This document shows, piece after piece, positions 1 to 6,381 of a DNA stretch of 6,381 bases. The notes beneath the pieces were generated by a model. That model was given only the letters and a program-made list of their open reading frames with translations. It did not search any database and was not told the origin of the DNA. Position 1 is the first letter of the stretch, and every line of letters starts with the position of its first letter. Source of the DNA: Ilumatobacteraceae bacterium (GTDB taxonomy: Bacteria > Actinomycetota > Acidimicrobiia > Acidimicrobiales > Ilumatobacteraceae); the NCBI GenBank assembly GCA_007117775.1, contig SKFX01000178.1:1-6381 (forward strand), written 5' to 3'. Position numbers and translations under genes: made by a program.

Positions 1-1
1 C

Positions 2-343
2 CAAGACATCTGGGGCACACTCACGAGCCCACTGTCATCTCCGACGGAGTTGATCACCACGGTCAGTGTGATCACGGTGGTGGCCCTCGCCTGGTACGCA
101 TGGCGCTTCCGATTGCCCGCACCGCTCCTCGCCTACAGCGCGATCATCATCGCCTTGATGCTGCTGCCAGAGACCGTGACCGCTCGACCCCGCTTCGTGC
201 TCGGGGCCTTTCCCCTCGTGATTCCCGTCGCAGCGCTGCTCCCGCGCCAGAGCCGAATCGCCTGGGAACTGCTGCTCGTCGGTGGTGGAGCCGGCCTTGC
301 AGCCCTGACCGCACTGTATGGGGTCTATGGTGCGATTCCGTGA
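2..343 (+). CDS. C-terminal part of a multi-pass membrane glycosyltransferase-like protein (5' end outside window)
   Basis: The frame is open from the left edge to the TGA at 341-343, giving 113 codons. A TTG at 50 is in this frame but is most likely an internal leucine, because the frame continues upstream without a stop and this tail alone would be an odd protein. Hydrophobic stretches, counted from the first visible codon, lie at about 18-36, 42-60, 67-86 and 91-110, so this is a polytopic membrane protein. The segment TARPRFVLGAFPLVIPVA resembles the late 'PRF-L-AFPL' helix that I associate with actinobacterial PIG-V/GT39-like mannosyltransferases, which move sugars from polyprenyl-phosphate donors on the outer membrane face. 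The catalytic N-terminal half lies outside the window, so the donor, the acceptor and even the enzyme class are inference. The next gene starts within a few bases of its stop and is also a GT-C enzyme, which fits a shared envelope-glycan operon. It could instead be a non-catalytic membrane protein. Confidence 0.72.
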   Translation, partial: QDIWGTLTSPLSSPTELITTVSVITVVALAWYAWRFRLPAPLLAYSAIIIALMLLPETVTARPRFVLGAFPLVIPVAALLPRQSRIAWELLLVGGGAGLAALTALYGVYGAIP

Positions 344-351
344 CCCCGATG
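340..351 (+). other. Gene 1 / gene 2 junction with two candidate starts
   Basis: GTGA at 340-343 combines a GTG start in the gene 2 frame with the TGA stop of gene 1, the classic 4-base overlap of coupled genes. ATG at 349 is in the same frame and would leave a 5-base gap. Neither has a convincing Shine-Dalgarno sequence: the nearest G-run (GGGG at 320-323) is about 16 bases before the GTG. Initiation therefore probably depends on ribosomes finishing gene 1. The choice changes the protein by only three residues (V/M-T-P). Confidence 0.55.
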
Positions 352-3300
352 GTGCGTTCGCGCTTGACCGATCCGCGTGTGCTCACGATCGCGCTCATCG
401 CCGCCCTGGCCATCATCCCGGCGTTCAGCGCTGCGCCCGGACTCATCCCCTCTGACAGCAAGCTCGGTCTGTATCTGGATCCTGGCAGTCTGATCTCGGC
501 TGCCCGTTGGGCATACGACCCCCAACTGTTCGCCGGAGCGGTCCCCCATCAGCAGATCGGCTTCGTCTGGCCCGCCGGGCCCTGGTTCTGGTTGGGAGAG
601 CAGTTCGGACTCAGCACATGGGTGGTGCACCGACTCTGGATCGCAGGCCTGCTGATCGCAGCGGGAACCGGTGTCGTGTTCTGTGCCCGCCGCCTGGGTC
701 TGTCGTGGACCGCAGCAGCCTGCGCGGGCGTCATGTACGAGCTGAGCCCATATGTGCTCGCCTACGTCTCGCGCACCTCGGTGATGCTCCTGCCGTGGGC
801 AGGTCTCGGATGGATCGTGGGATTGACGGTGATGGCGAGCCAGACACGACGCTGGCGTGAACCGGCACTGCTCGCGCTCGTCATCGTGACCGTCGCAGGT
901 GTGAACGCCACAGCCATCCTGATGATCGCACCGGCTCCGATCCTGTGGCTGATCCACGCCACCTCGATCGGCCTGCTGGCCCGACGGGCTGCGGTCGCAG
1001 TCGCTGGCCGAATCGCCGTCTTGTCCGGAGCGGTCTCAGCCTGGTGGCTGGCGATGCTGTTGATCCAACGGTCAGCCGGAGCGAATGTCCTCGCGTTCTC
1101 CGAGACCCTCACCGATGTCTCGACAACCTCGACCGCCCCCGAGGTCCTGAGAGGCCTCGGATACTGGCTGTTCTACGTCCGTGATGTGTTCAGCGCCACC
1201 ACCGAGGCCTCGTTGCCCCACCTCGGCCGGACATCGATCATCGCACTCAACTTCGCCTTCGTCGTCGCCGGATTCGCCGCGTTGGCCACTGTCAGTTGGG
1301 TGCACCGCCGCTTCGCTGCACTGCTCATCGCGGCCGGGGTCATCCTCGCCGTCGGTGTCCACCCGATCGAAGACCCGGCCCCCGTGATGTCGCTCTTGGT
1401 CGGGCCGGAGTCCGAGTCCGCGATCGCAGTCGCCCTGCGATCGAGTACCCGAGCGGTTCCAATGGTGGTACTCGGACTGGCACTCGCGCTCGCGGCGCGG
1501 ATCGCACTGGCAACGACACGACCCGCGACCACCGGGCCCATCGCCCCGAGCACGACGACCGCTGCACCCGCGACCCCAAAGCGGCCCCTGGTGATCGGTG
1601 GCCTCTTCATCGGGCTCGTGATCCTCAACCTGCCCGCATGGTGGACGGGGGGATTCGTGGACCCGAATCTCCAACGCCGAGATCCACCGCCATCATGGGT
1701 TGACGCTGCTGAGCATCTCAACGCCCGCCCCGGCGACCACCGGGTGCTCCAGATCCCCGGCACTGAGTTCGGCACTTTTCGCTGGGGCCACACCAACGAC
1801 CAACCCCTCACCTGGATGCTCGAACGTCCCCTCATCGGACGCGATCTGCTCCCACTGGGCAGTCCAGAGGTCATGGATCTGATCTATGCCCTCGATGACC
1901 GGATCCAAGACCACACCCTCGACGCGGAATCGATGCCAGCGGTCGCACGGCTCCTCGGCGTCGATTCGATCTGGGTCACCAATGACGTCGCCCATGAGCG
2001 ATACCGCTCCGCTCCACCCGAGCCGCTGCGTGACGATCTCGCAGCGGCGAAGGGCATCTCACAGGACTGGACCTCGACCGCCACGATCGTGAACCGTGCC
2101 GACCCACCGCGCATCGACGAACGATCGATCTCAGATCACCGCATCGGCGCGGCGGTCCCCGACGTTGAGGTGCTGGTCATCGACGAACCGCTCGGGATCG
2201 TGCGTATCGCGACAGAGACGATTGCGATGGTCGGCTCAGGTGACGGCCTGATCGATCTTGCCGCCGCCGGACTCATCGACGGCTCAGAGACCATCCTCAC
2301 CGACCCTGAGGACCTTCCCGAGAACATGGTGCTGCAACGACTGCTCATCACCGACTCGAACCGATCACGACCGCGCCACTGGCGCAGCTCTCAGGACACC
2401 ACCGGGGCGACCGAATCTGCCGATCCACGACTCTCGCCCATCAGGAGCCGGCCCGGCGATGCCCGCCTCGACACCGGGAACGCTGCTGAGGTGACTGCCG
2501 AGCAGGACGGCCAGGTTCGTGCCACGGCCACCGACTACGGGCCACCGTTCAGCTATCAACCTGAGTATCGACCGGCGATGGCGATCGACGGCGACAAGAA
2601 CACCGCGTGGATGATCTCCTCGGCTCCGATCGGCCAACGCCTGCGGCTGTTCATCGACGACGGTCTCAACACGCTCGGCGACGAACCACCGAGCCAGATC
2701 GTGATCCAACAGGTGAGCGATAGTTCCCGCATGATCACCGAGGTCACTATCTCCGCTGATACCGGCACGCCGATCACCGTCGAGCTGAACGAGGATTCAT
2801 TGAGCACCTCGGGCCAGCGGGTCGCCCTGCCCGAGGAGTTCGGTCTCGCGACCATGATCGATATCGGTATCTCGGCGGTTGCCGAACGCGATCCCGAGAC
2901 ATTCGACGTTTCGGCTCGCACCAGCGCCGTCGGCTTGAGCCGGATCGATTTCGGCGCAGCTCCGACGATCGAAGTCGTGGAACTCGCAGAGCATGACTGG
3001 TTCGACACCGTATCGGCACCGCTCGACACCACAGTGGTCCTGACCCGGCTTCGCAGCGACCCGATGAACCGGGAACGAGCCGATCCTGAGCGCCGTCTCA
3101 TCCGGCGCTTCGACACCGAATCGGCGGGCCGGGCGGCGATCAGCGTCGATATCGGAATCGATCCGAGGTCATCTGATGAGGAGTTGATCCGCCTCACCGG
3201 TGGTCGGGCTGTCTCCTCACAGCGACTGCGCGGCGCGTTGAACACCACGGCGAACGCTGCATTCGACTCGGATCCGACGACGGCCTGGGTGTCACCGTTC

Positions 3301-4587
3301 GCGCCGGCCGGTGAGTTGTGGATCGACTTCGAACTGGACACGGCGACCGACACCATCACGATCACCCAACCCGCCGGGGACTTCTCAGAAATCTCTGAGA
3401 TCCGCATCAGCGATACCGCCGGCGCCACGACGCGCGCCATCGAGGCGACCACGTCGATGATCACGCTCGACGAGCCGATCGGGCCGGGACCGGTGCGCGT
3501 CGAGATTACCGAGATCGTTCCAACGATGGCCCTCGAGTATCGCAGCGGCGCTGAGGTGGTGCTACCGGTGGCCATCTCCGAGATTGTGACCGGATCCGAG
3601 GTGCTCGAGATTCCAGCTGAGACCTCGAGTGCATGCCGCGATGATCTGCTCACCATCAATGGCGAACCGGTGCCGCTCACCCTCAACACAGTGGAGCTCG
3701 GCAGTGGGCCTGCAGATGTCTCGGTCACTGCGACCCCATGTGTCGAGACCATCGCACTCGATGCCGCGGACAACCTGCTGATCGGCCATGCACCCGGAGC
3801 CCTTCGCGTCGACCGGGTCGTGATCTCGGACTCCGCTCCCGCGATGCGCCCGTCCGCCTCCTCCGAGGCCCACGGGACCGTGATCACCACACCGCTGAAT
3901 CCGACCAGAACGCTGATCGATGTCACAGGATGCGACGATGGGTGCTGGCTGATCCACGGACACGGCCATAACCCAGGGTGGCGAGCTTCGATCGACGGGG
4001 GCGTCCTCGGCGACCCGGTCAGCGTCAGTGGTGGCCTCAACGCGTGGTACCTCGACGGAACGGTCCTTGACAACGGTGCCGCGACCGTGGAGTTGGACTT
4101 CACCCTGCAGCGCTGGCTCGATCTCGCCTGGGTGATCACCGCAGTCGGCCTCGTGATCAGCCTGACCATCATCGTGCGCTCCGGTCGTGCCTCCTCCAGC
4201 ACCCCCGCGACCTGGACACCGAGACGGTCAGTGCCGTCGCAGAGACCGGGGCGTCCGGTGGCAACGATCGCTGCCATCTCGGTGATCAGCGCACTCACCA
4301 TCGGTCCGCTCTGGGGGGTGATCGGCGTCGCCGCTGGTCTGCTCGTCTACGTGCGCGACCGTGCTCTCGAGTGGTTCGCCACCGCTCTCATCACTGCGGT
4401 CGCGCTGTGGATCGCCGTGTCCAACCGGATCGAGCTGCCACCACCGGATCTCGCCTGGCCAACGGAGTTCTCCATCGTTCACCCCCTGGCGCTCTTCGCC
4501 GTCGTCGTGCTGGCCGGTGCGACGCTGTTCGCCACCGATACCACTGAGACCCGGCACCTCTCATCTGGGAACGATGATGGCGACTGA
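349..4587 (+). CDS. AftD-family (DUF3367) alpha-(1->3)-arabinofuranosyltransferase-like GT-C protein, complete
   Basis: Predicted outer-face glycosyltransferase of the AftD type. The characterised mycobacterial AftD uses decaprenyl-phospho-arabinose to add alpha-1,3 arabinofuranose branches to arabinan. The 1412 residues match that family's length (about 1400). Residues 1-430 are a GT-C membrane domain: first helix about 11-30, then D36 in a DSK motif in the first outer loop (candidate catalytic acid), IGFVWPAGP near 70-78, W91/R95/W97, VNATA at 185-189, and FSET with E252 followed by RGLGYWL. A Thr/Ala/Pro-rich loop spans about 389-411. The outer region has PGTEFGTFRWG (470-480), IWVTNDV (541-547) and TDSNR (668-672). 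Two discoidin-like sugar-binding modules follow, marked by AIDGDKNTAW (745-754) and AFDSDPTTAW (971-980). NPGWRA (1208-1213) precedes C-terminal helices at about 1256-1276, 1304-1333, 1340-1358 and 1378-1394. The in-frame extension back to position 100 overlaps the preceding gene and is not real. I chose ATG 349; GTG 340 is the alternative. The family call is firm, but arabinose specificity is inferred from the family only. Confidence 0.9.
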   Translation: MVRSRLTDPRVLTIALIAALAIIPAFSAAPGLIPSDSKLGLYLDPGSLISAARWAYDPQLFAGAVPHQQIGFVWPAGPWFWLGEQFGLSTWVVHRLWIAGLLIAAGTGVVFCARRLGLSWTAAACAGVMYELSPYVLAYVSRTSVMLLPWAGLGWIVGLTVMASQTRRWREPALLALVIVTVAGVNATAILMIAPAPILWLIHATSIGLLARRAAVAVAGRIAVLSGAVSAWWLAMLLIQRSAGANVLAFSETLTDVSTTSTAPEVLRGLGYWLFYVRDVFSATTEASLPHLGRTSIIALNFAFVVAGFAALATVSWVHRRFAALLIAAGVILAVGVHPIEDPAPVMSLLVGPESESAIAVALRSSTRAVPMVVLGLALALAARIALATTRPATTGPIAPSTTTAAPATPKRPLVIGGLFIGLVILNLPAWWTGGFVDPNLQRRDPPPSWVDAAEHLNARPGDHRVLQIPGTEFGTFRWGHTNDQPLTWMLERPLIGRDLLPLGSPEVMDLIYALDDRIQDHTLDAESMPAVARLLGVDSIWVTNDVAHERYRSAPPEPLRDDLAAAKGISQDWTSTATIVNRADPPRIDERSISDHRIGAAVPDVEVLVIDEPLGIVRIATETIAMVGSGDGLIDLAAAGLIDGSETILTDPEDLPENMVLQRLLITDSNRSRPRHWRSSQDTTGATESADPRLSPIRSRPGDARLDTGNAAEVTAEQDGQVRATATDYGPPFSYQPEYRPAMAIDGDKNTAWMISSAPIGQRLRLFIDDGLNTLGDEPPSQIVIQQVSDSSRMITEVTISADTGTPITVELNEDSLSTSGQRVALPEEFGLATMIDIGISAVAERDPETFDVSARTSAVGLSRIDFGAAPTIEVVELAEHDWFDTVSAPLDTTVVLTRLRSDPMNRERADPERRLIRRFDTESAGRAAISVDIGIDPRSSDEELIRLTGGRAVSSQRLRGALNTTANAAFDSDPTTAWVSPFAPAGELWIDFELDTATDTITITQPAGDFSEISEIRISDTAGATTRAIEATTSMITLDEPIGPGPVRVEITEIVPTMALEYRSGAEVVLPVAISEIVTGSEVLEIPAETSSACRDDLLTINGEPVPLTLNTVELGSGPADVSVTATPCVETIALDAADNLLIGHAPGALRVDRVVISDSAPAMRPSASSEAHGTVITTPLNPTRTLIDVTGCDDGCWLIHGHGHNPGWRASIDGGVLGDPVSVSGGLNAWYLDGTVLDNGAATVELDFTLQRWLDLAWVITAVGLVISLTIIVRSGRASSSTPATWTPRRSVPSQRPGRPVATIAAISVISALTIGPLWGVIGVAAGLLVYVRDRALEWFATALITAVALWIAVSNRIELPPPDLAWPTEFSIVHPLALFAVVVLAGATLFATDTTETRHLSSGNDDGD
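4567..4570 (+). promoter_or_regulatory. Weak ribosome binding site (GGGA) for the second AftD-like gene
   Basis: GGGA sits inside the last codons of the upstream gene, three bases before ATG 4574 and six bases before the adjacent in-frame ATG 4577. The spacing favours 4577 as the true first codon, which would shorten the protein by one residue. The start precedes the upstream stop (TGA 4585-4587) by 14 or 11 bases, so re-initiation by terminating ribosomes is plausible. Confidence 0.4.
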
Positions 4588-6381
4588 CCCGTTCACAGAC
4601 CTGCCGGGCGTTATGCGACGGCACCGGGATCGATGGCTCATGGCGACCCTGGCAGCGTTGGCGTATCTGCCGATCCTGTTGTCGCGACCCAAGATGATCT
4701 CGGCTGATACCAAGGTCTATCTGACCCTCGATCCCGGCGCCCTGCTCGGTCGGGCGTGGTCGATCTGGGACCCTCTGGTCGGGGCCGGCACCGTCACACA
4801 CCAGAACATCGGCTATCTGTTCCCACTGGGGCCGCTGTACTGGCTCGCCGACGCGGCTGCGATTCCGGACTGGCTCGTCCAGCGCCTCCTCTGGGGCTCG
4901 ATCGTGTTCGCCGCCGCAGCCGGGGCCTTCCGCATGGCCCGATACCTCGGCTATGGAGCGGCCGCGGCGTTCGTGATGGCGCTGGCCTACGGGTTCAGCC
5001 CCTATCTGCTGTCATATCTCGCTCGTCTGTCGGTGATCCTGCTGCCATGGGCGGCACTACCGTGGCTGATCCTGCTCGCAAGCGCCGCAGTGCGCTCACC
5101 GTCGTGGCGGGCACCGGCGCGGTTCGCGCTCGTCGTCGCCGTGATCGGCAGTGTGAACGCCACATCGCTGTTGCTGGTGGGCCTCGGCCCGGTGATCTGG
5201 ATCCTCGTCGAGCTCCTCGGTGGCCGACATCGTCTGCGTCCGGTCGTGACCGGTGCGGCTCGTACGCTCGCCCTGACGGCCGGTGTATCGGCCTGGTGGG
5301 TGCTGGCACTGCGCATCCAAGGCAACTACGGCCTGCCGATCCTGCGCTTCACCGAAACGTACCAAACCGTTGCTGAGGCCAGCACACCACCAGAGATCAT
5401 GCGCGGCCTCGGATACTGGCTCGCCTACGGCGGGGACCGTCTCAGCCCCTGGGTGGAGGCGACCGAGGTGTACACCGAACCGTGGATGATCGCGCTCGGG
5501 TCGATCCTCGTCGGACTCGCACTGATCGGCCTTTCGCTGGCCGCGTCAGGCCGGCGACGAGCCATTGCGCTGTTGGTGGTCGGTCTTACCATCGCTGTCG
5601 GCGCTGCGCCGCTGGGGGGTTCCAGCGTCTATGGTCGTCTCTTCGAACGCTTCGCGACCGATACCACCGCCGGTCTGGCGCTGCGATCCACACCGCGCGC
5701 CGCTCCACTGGTCATCTTGGCGCTCGCCATCGGCCTTGCAGCGTTCACGACTCGCGCCATCGCGGTGGTCAACAGGTCCGGGCGGCCTCGACTGGCACCA
5801 CTGGCCCCAGTGGTGATCTCAGCGGCGCTCATCGTGCAACTCGTGCCCTGGTTCAGCGGCAATGCCCTCACCGAATCGATTCTGCGACCATCGCAACTGC
5901 CTGCAGATCAGACCGATCTGGCCGCATGGCTCGACCGTCCCGACGGGCCCGACGGTCGAGTGTGGGAGCTACCAGGCGCCGATTTCGCCGCCCACCGCTG
6001 GGGCGGCACGATCGACCCGATCCTGCCGGGACTCATCGAGCGACCGACACTGCAGCGGGCACTGGTCCCCCAGGGTGGACAGGCCACCGTGGATCTCCTC
6101 GGCGCCTTCGATCGCCGGTTGCACGAAGGGGTGGCCGAACCCGACACCATCGGTGCGATCGCCCGACTGTTCGGCATCGAGACGGTCGTGGTGCGCAACG
6201 ATCTGGAGCATGAGCGGTTCCGGCTGGTACGCCCGAACCACCTCTGGCCGTATCTCCTCGACTCGCTCGGCGCGCCCGATCACCTCGGGCCCGAAATCTC
6301 CGATACACCGCAGATTCCGATGCTCGATGAGATCGCTCTGGCCACGCCGCGCCCAAGCGACCGCTTCGCCTCAGTGGCCGG
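4574..6381 (+). CDS. Second AftD-family (DUF3367) arabinofuranosyltransferase-like GT-C protein, 3' end outside window
   Basis: The frame is open from ATG 4574 to the right edge (602 codons plus two bases) with no stop. It is a paralogue of the preceding gene and holds the GT-C membrane domain plus the start of the outer region. Landmarks, numbered from ATG 4574: a first helix near 22-36, D45 in an ADTK motif (candidate catalytic acid in the first outer loop), THQNIGYLFPLGP around 75-87, W100/R104, VNATS at 194-198, FTET with E261, then RGLGYWL. The PGADF...RWGGTID segment begins at P467 and is followed by VVVRNDL (538-544), as in AftD proteins. The DTK motif and the RND motif look closer to mycobacterial AftD, as I recall it, than the DSK and TND of the upstream copy. 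From D45 to E261 the two paralogues align with a constant shift of 9 residues. If it has family length, about 800 residues, including any sugar-binding modules, lie beyond the window. It overlaps the preceding gene, so coupled translation is likely. Donor and acceptor are unknown. Confidence 0.88.
   Translation, partial: MMATDPFTDLPGVMRRHRDRWLMATLAALAYLPILLSRPKMISADTKVYLTLDPGALLGRAWSIWDPLVGAGTVTHQNIGYLFPLGPLYWLADAAAIPDWLVQRLLWGSIVFAAAAGAFRMARYLGYGAAAAFVMALAYGFSPYLLSYLARLSVILLPWAALPWLILLASAAVRSPSWRAPARFALVVAVIGSVNATSLLLVGLGPVIWILVELLGGRHRLRPVVTGAARTLALTAGVSAWWVLALRIQGNYGLPILRFTETYQTVAEASTPPEIMRGLGYWLAYGGDRLSPWVEATEVYTEPWMIALGSILVGLALIGLSLAASGRRRAIALLVVGLTIAVGAAPLGGSSVYGRLFERFATDTTAGLALRSTPRAAPLVILALAIGLAAFTTRAIAVVNRSGRPRLAPLAPVVISAALIVQLVPWFSGNALTESILRPSQLPADQTDLAAWLDRPDGPDGRVWELPGADFAAHRWGGTIDPILPGLIERPTLQRALVPQGGQATVDLLGAFDRRLHEGVAEPDTIGAIARLFGIETVVVRNDLEHERFRLVRPNHLWPYLLDSLGAPDHLGPEISDTPQIPMLDEIALATPRPSDRFASVA

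Noticed and set aside
100..348. N-terminal extension of the first AftD-like gene back to ATG 100
   Set aside because: This would overlap gene 1 by over 240 bases, and the added residues are Arg/Ala/Pro-rich with no resemblance to a membrane-protein start. The hydrophobic N-terminal helix follows directly after ATG 349.
344..348. Promoter or terminator between gene 1 and gene 2
   Set aside because: At most five bases separate the genes, and no -10/-35 pair or hairpin with T-run is visible around the junction.
3383..3400. Inverted repeat TCTCAGA-AATC-TCTGAGA as a possible terminator or operator
   Set aside because: A 7-base stem with a 4-base loop, not GC-rich and with no T-run, inside the conserved coding region of the first AftD-like gene. 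It is explained by the codons for FSEISEI.
2556..4301. A 581-codon open frame on the - strand opposite the first AftD-like gene
   Set aside because: It lies wholly antisense to a well-supported conserved protein, its translation is Ser/Arg/Thr-rich without recognisable domains, and long antisense frames are common in high-GC genes with biased third positions.
4756..5376. A 206-codon + strand frame starting at 4756, and a second of 243 codons at 5482-6213
   Set aside because: Both are Arg/Pro-rich out-of-frame shadows of the second AftD-like gene, whose own frame is open and carries the conserved family motifs throughout.
1..6381. CRISPR arrays, tRNA or rRNA genes, insertion sequences, integrase sites
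   Set aside because: No regularly spaced direct repeats, cloverleaf-like segments, transposase motifs or terminal inverted repeats were seen. The sequence is accounted for by three contiguous coding regions.

Overview
The window reads as part of a high-GC actinobacterial chromosome. It is an envelope-glycan locus in which every gene lies on the + strand and coding sequence fills essentially the whole length. Bases are strongly GC-rich at third positions, isoleucine is mostly ATC, and the protein families (AftD/DUF3367-type arabinofuranosyltransferases and a PIG-V/GT39-like integral-membrane glycosyltransferase) are typical of Actinobacteria. The two AftD-like proteins are clearly divergent from the mycobacterial sequence as I remember it, so I lean towards an actinobacterium outside Mycobacteriales (for example Acidimicrobiia). 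That placement is inference, not something the sequence proves.

Layout: (1) positions 2-343, the last 113 codons of a multi-pass membrane protein cut by the left edge, probably a GT-C type sugar transferase. (2) positions 349-4587, a complete 1412-residue AftD-family protein with an N-terminal GT-C membrane domain, a large extracytoplasmic region holding two discoidin-like (F5/8 type C-like) sugar-binding modules, and a C-terminal membrane anchor. (3) positions 4574-6381, the first 602 codons of a second AftD-family protein, open to the right edge. This third gene has no stop inside the window, so a search limited to complete ORFs would miss it. I translated it codon by codon and found no stop or frameshift.

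The genes are tightly packed. Gene 1 stops at 343, gene 2 starts at 349 or at a GTG at 340 that overlaps the stop, and gene 3 starts 14 (or 11) bases before the gene 2 stop. No internal promoter or terminator is visible, so one polycistronic, translationally coupled transcript is likely. Genes 2 and 3 are tandem paralogues: conserved landmarks keep a constant offset of 9 residues over more than 200 residues. This suggests duplication followed by specialisation of two lipid-linked-sugar-dependent glycosyltransferases acting on the outer face of the membrane. Together with gene 1 they probably build or decorate a cell-envelope polysaccharide. The donor and acceptor cannot be read from the sequence; polyprenyl-phosphate arabinose is the donor for the characterised family member.
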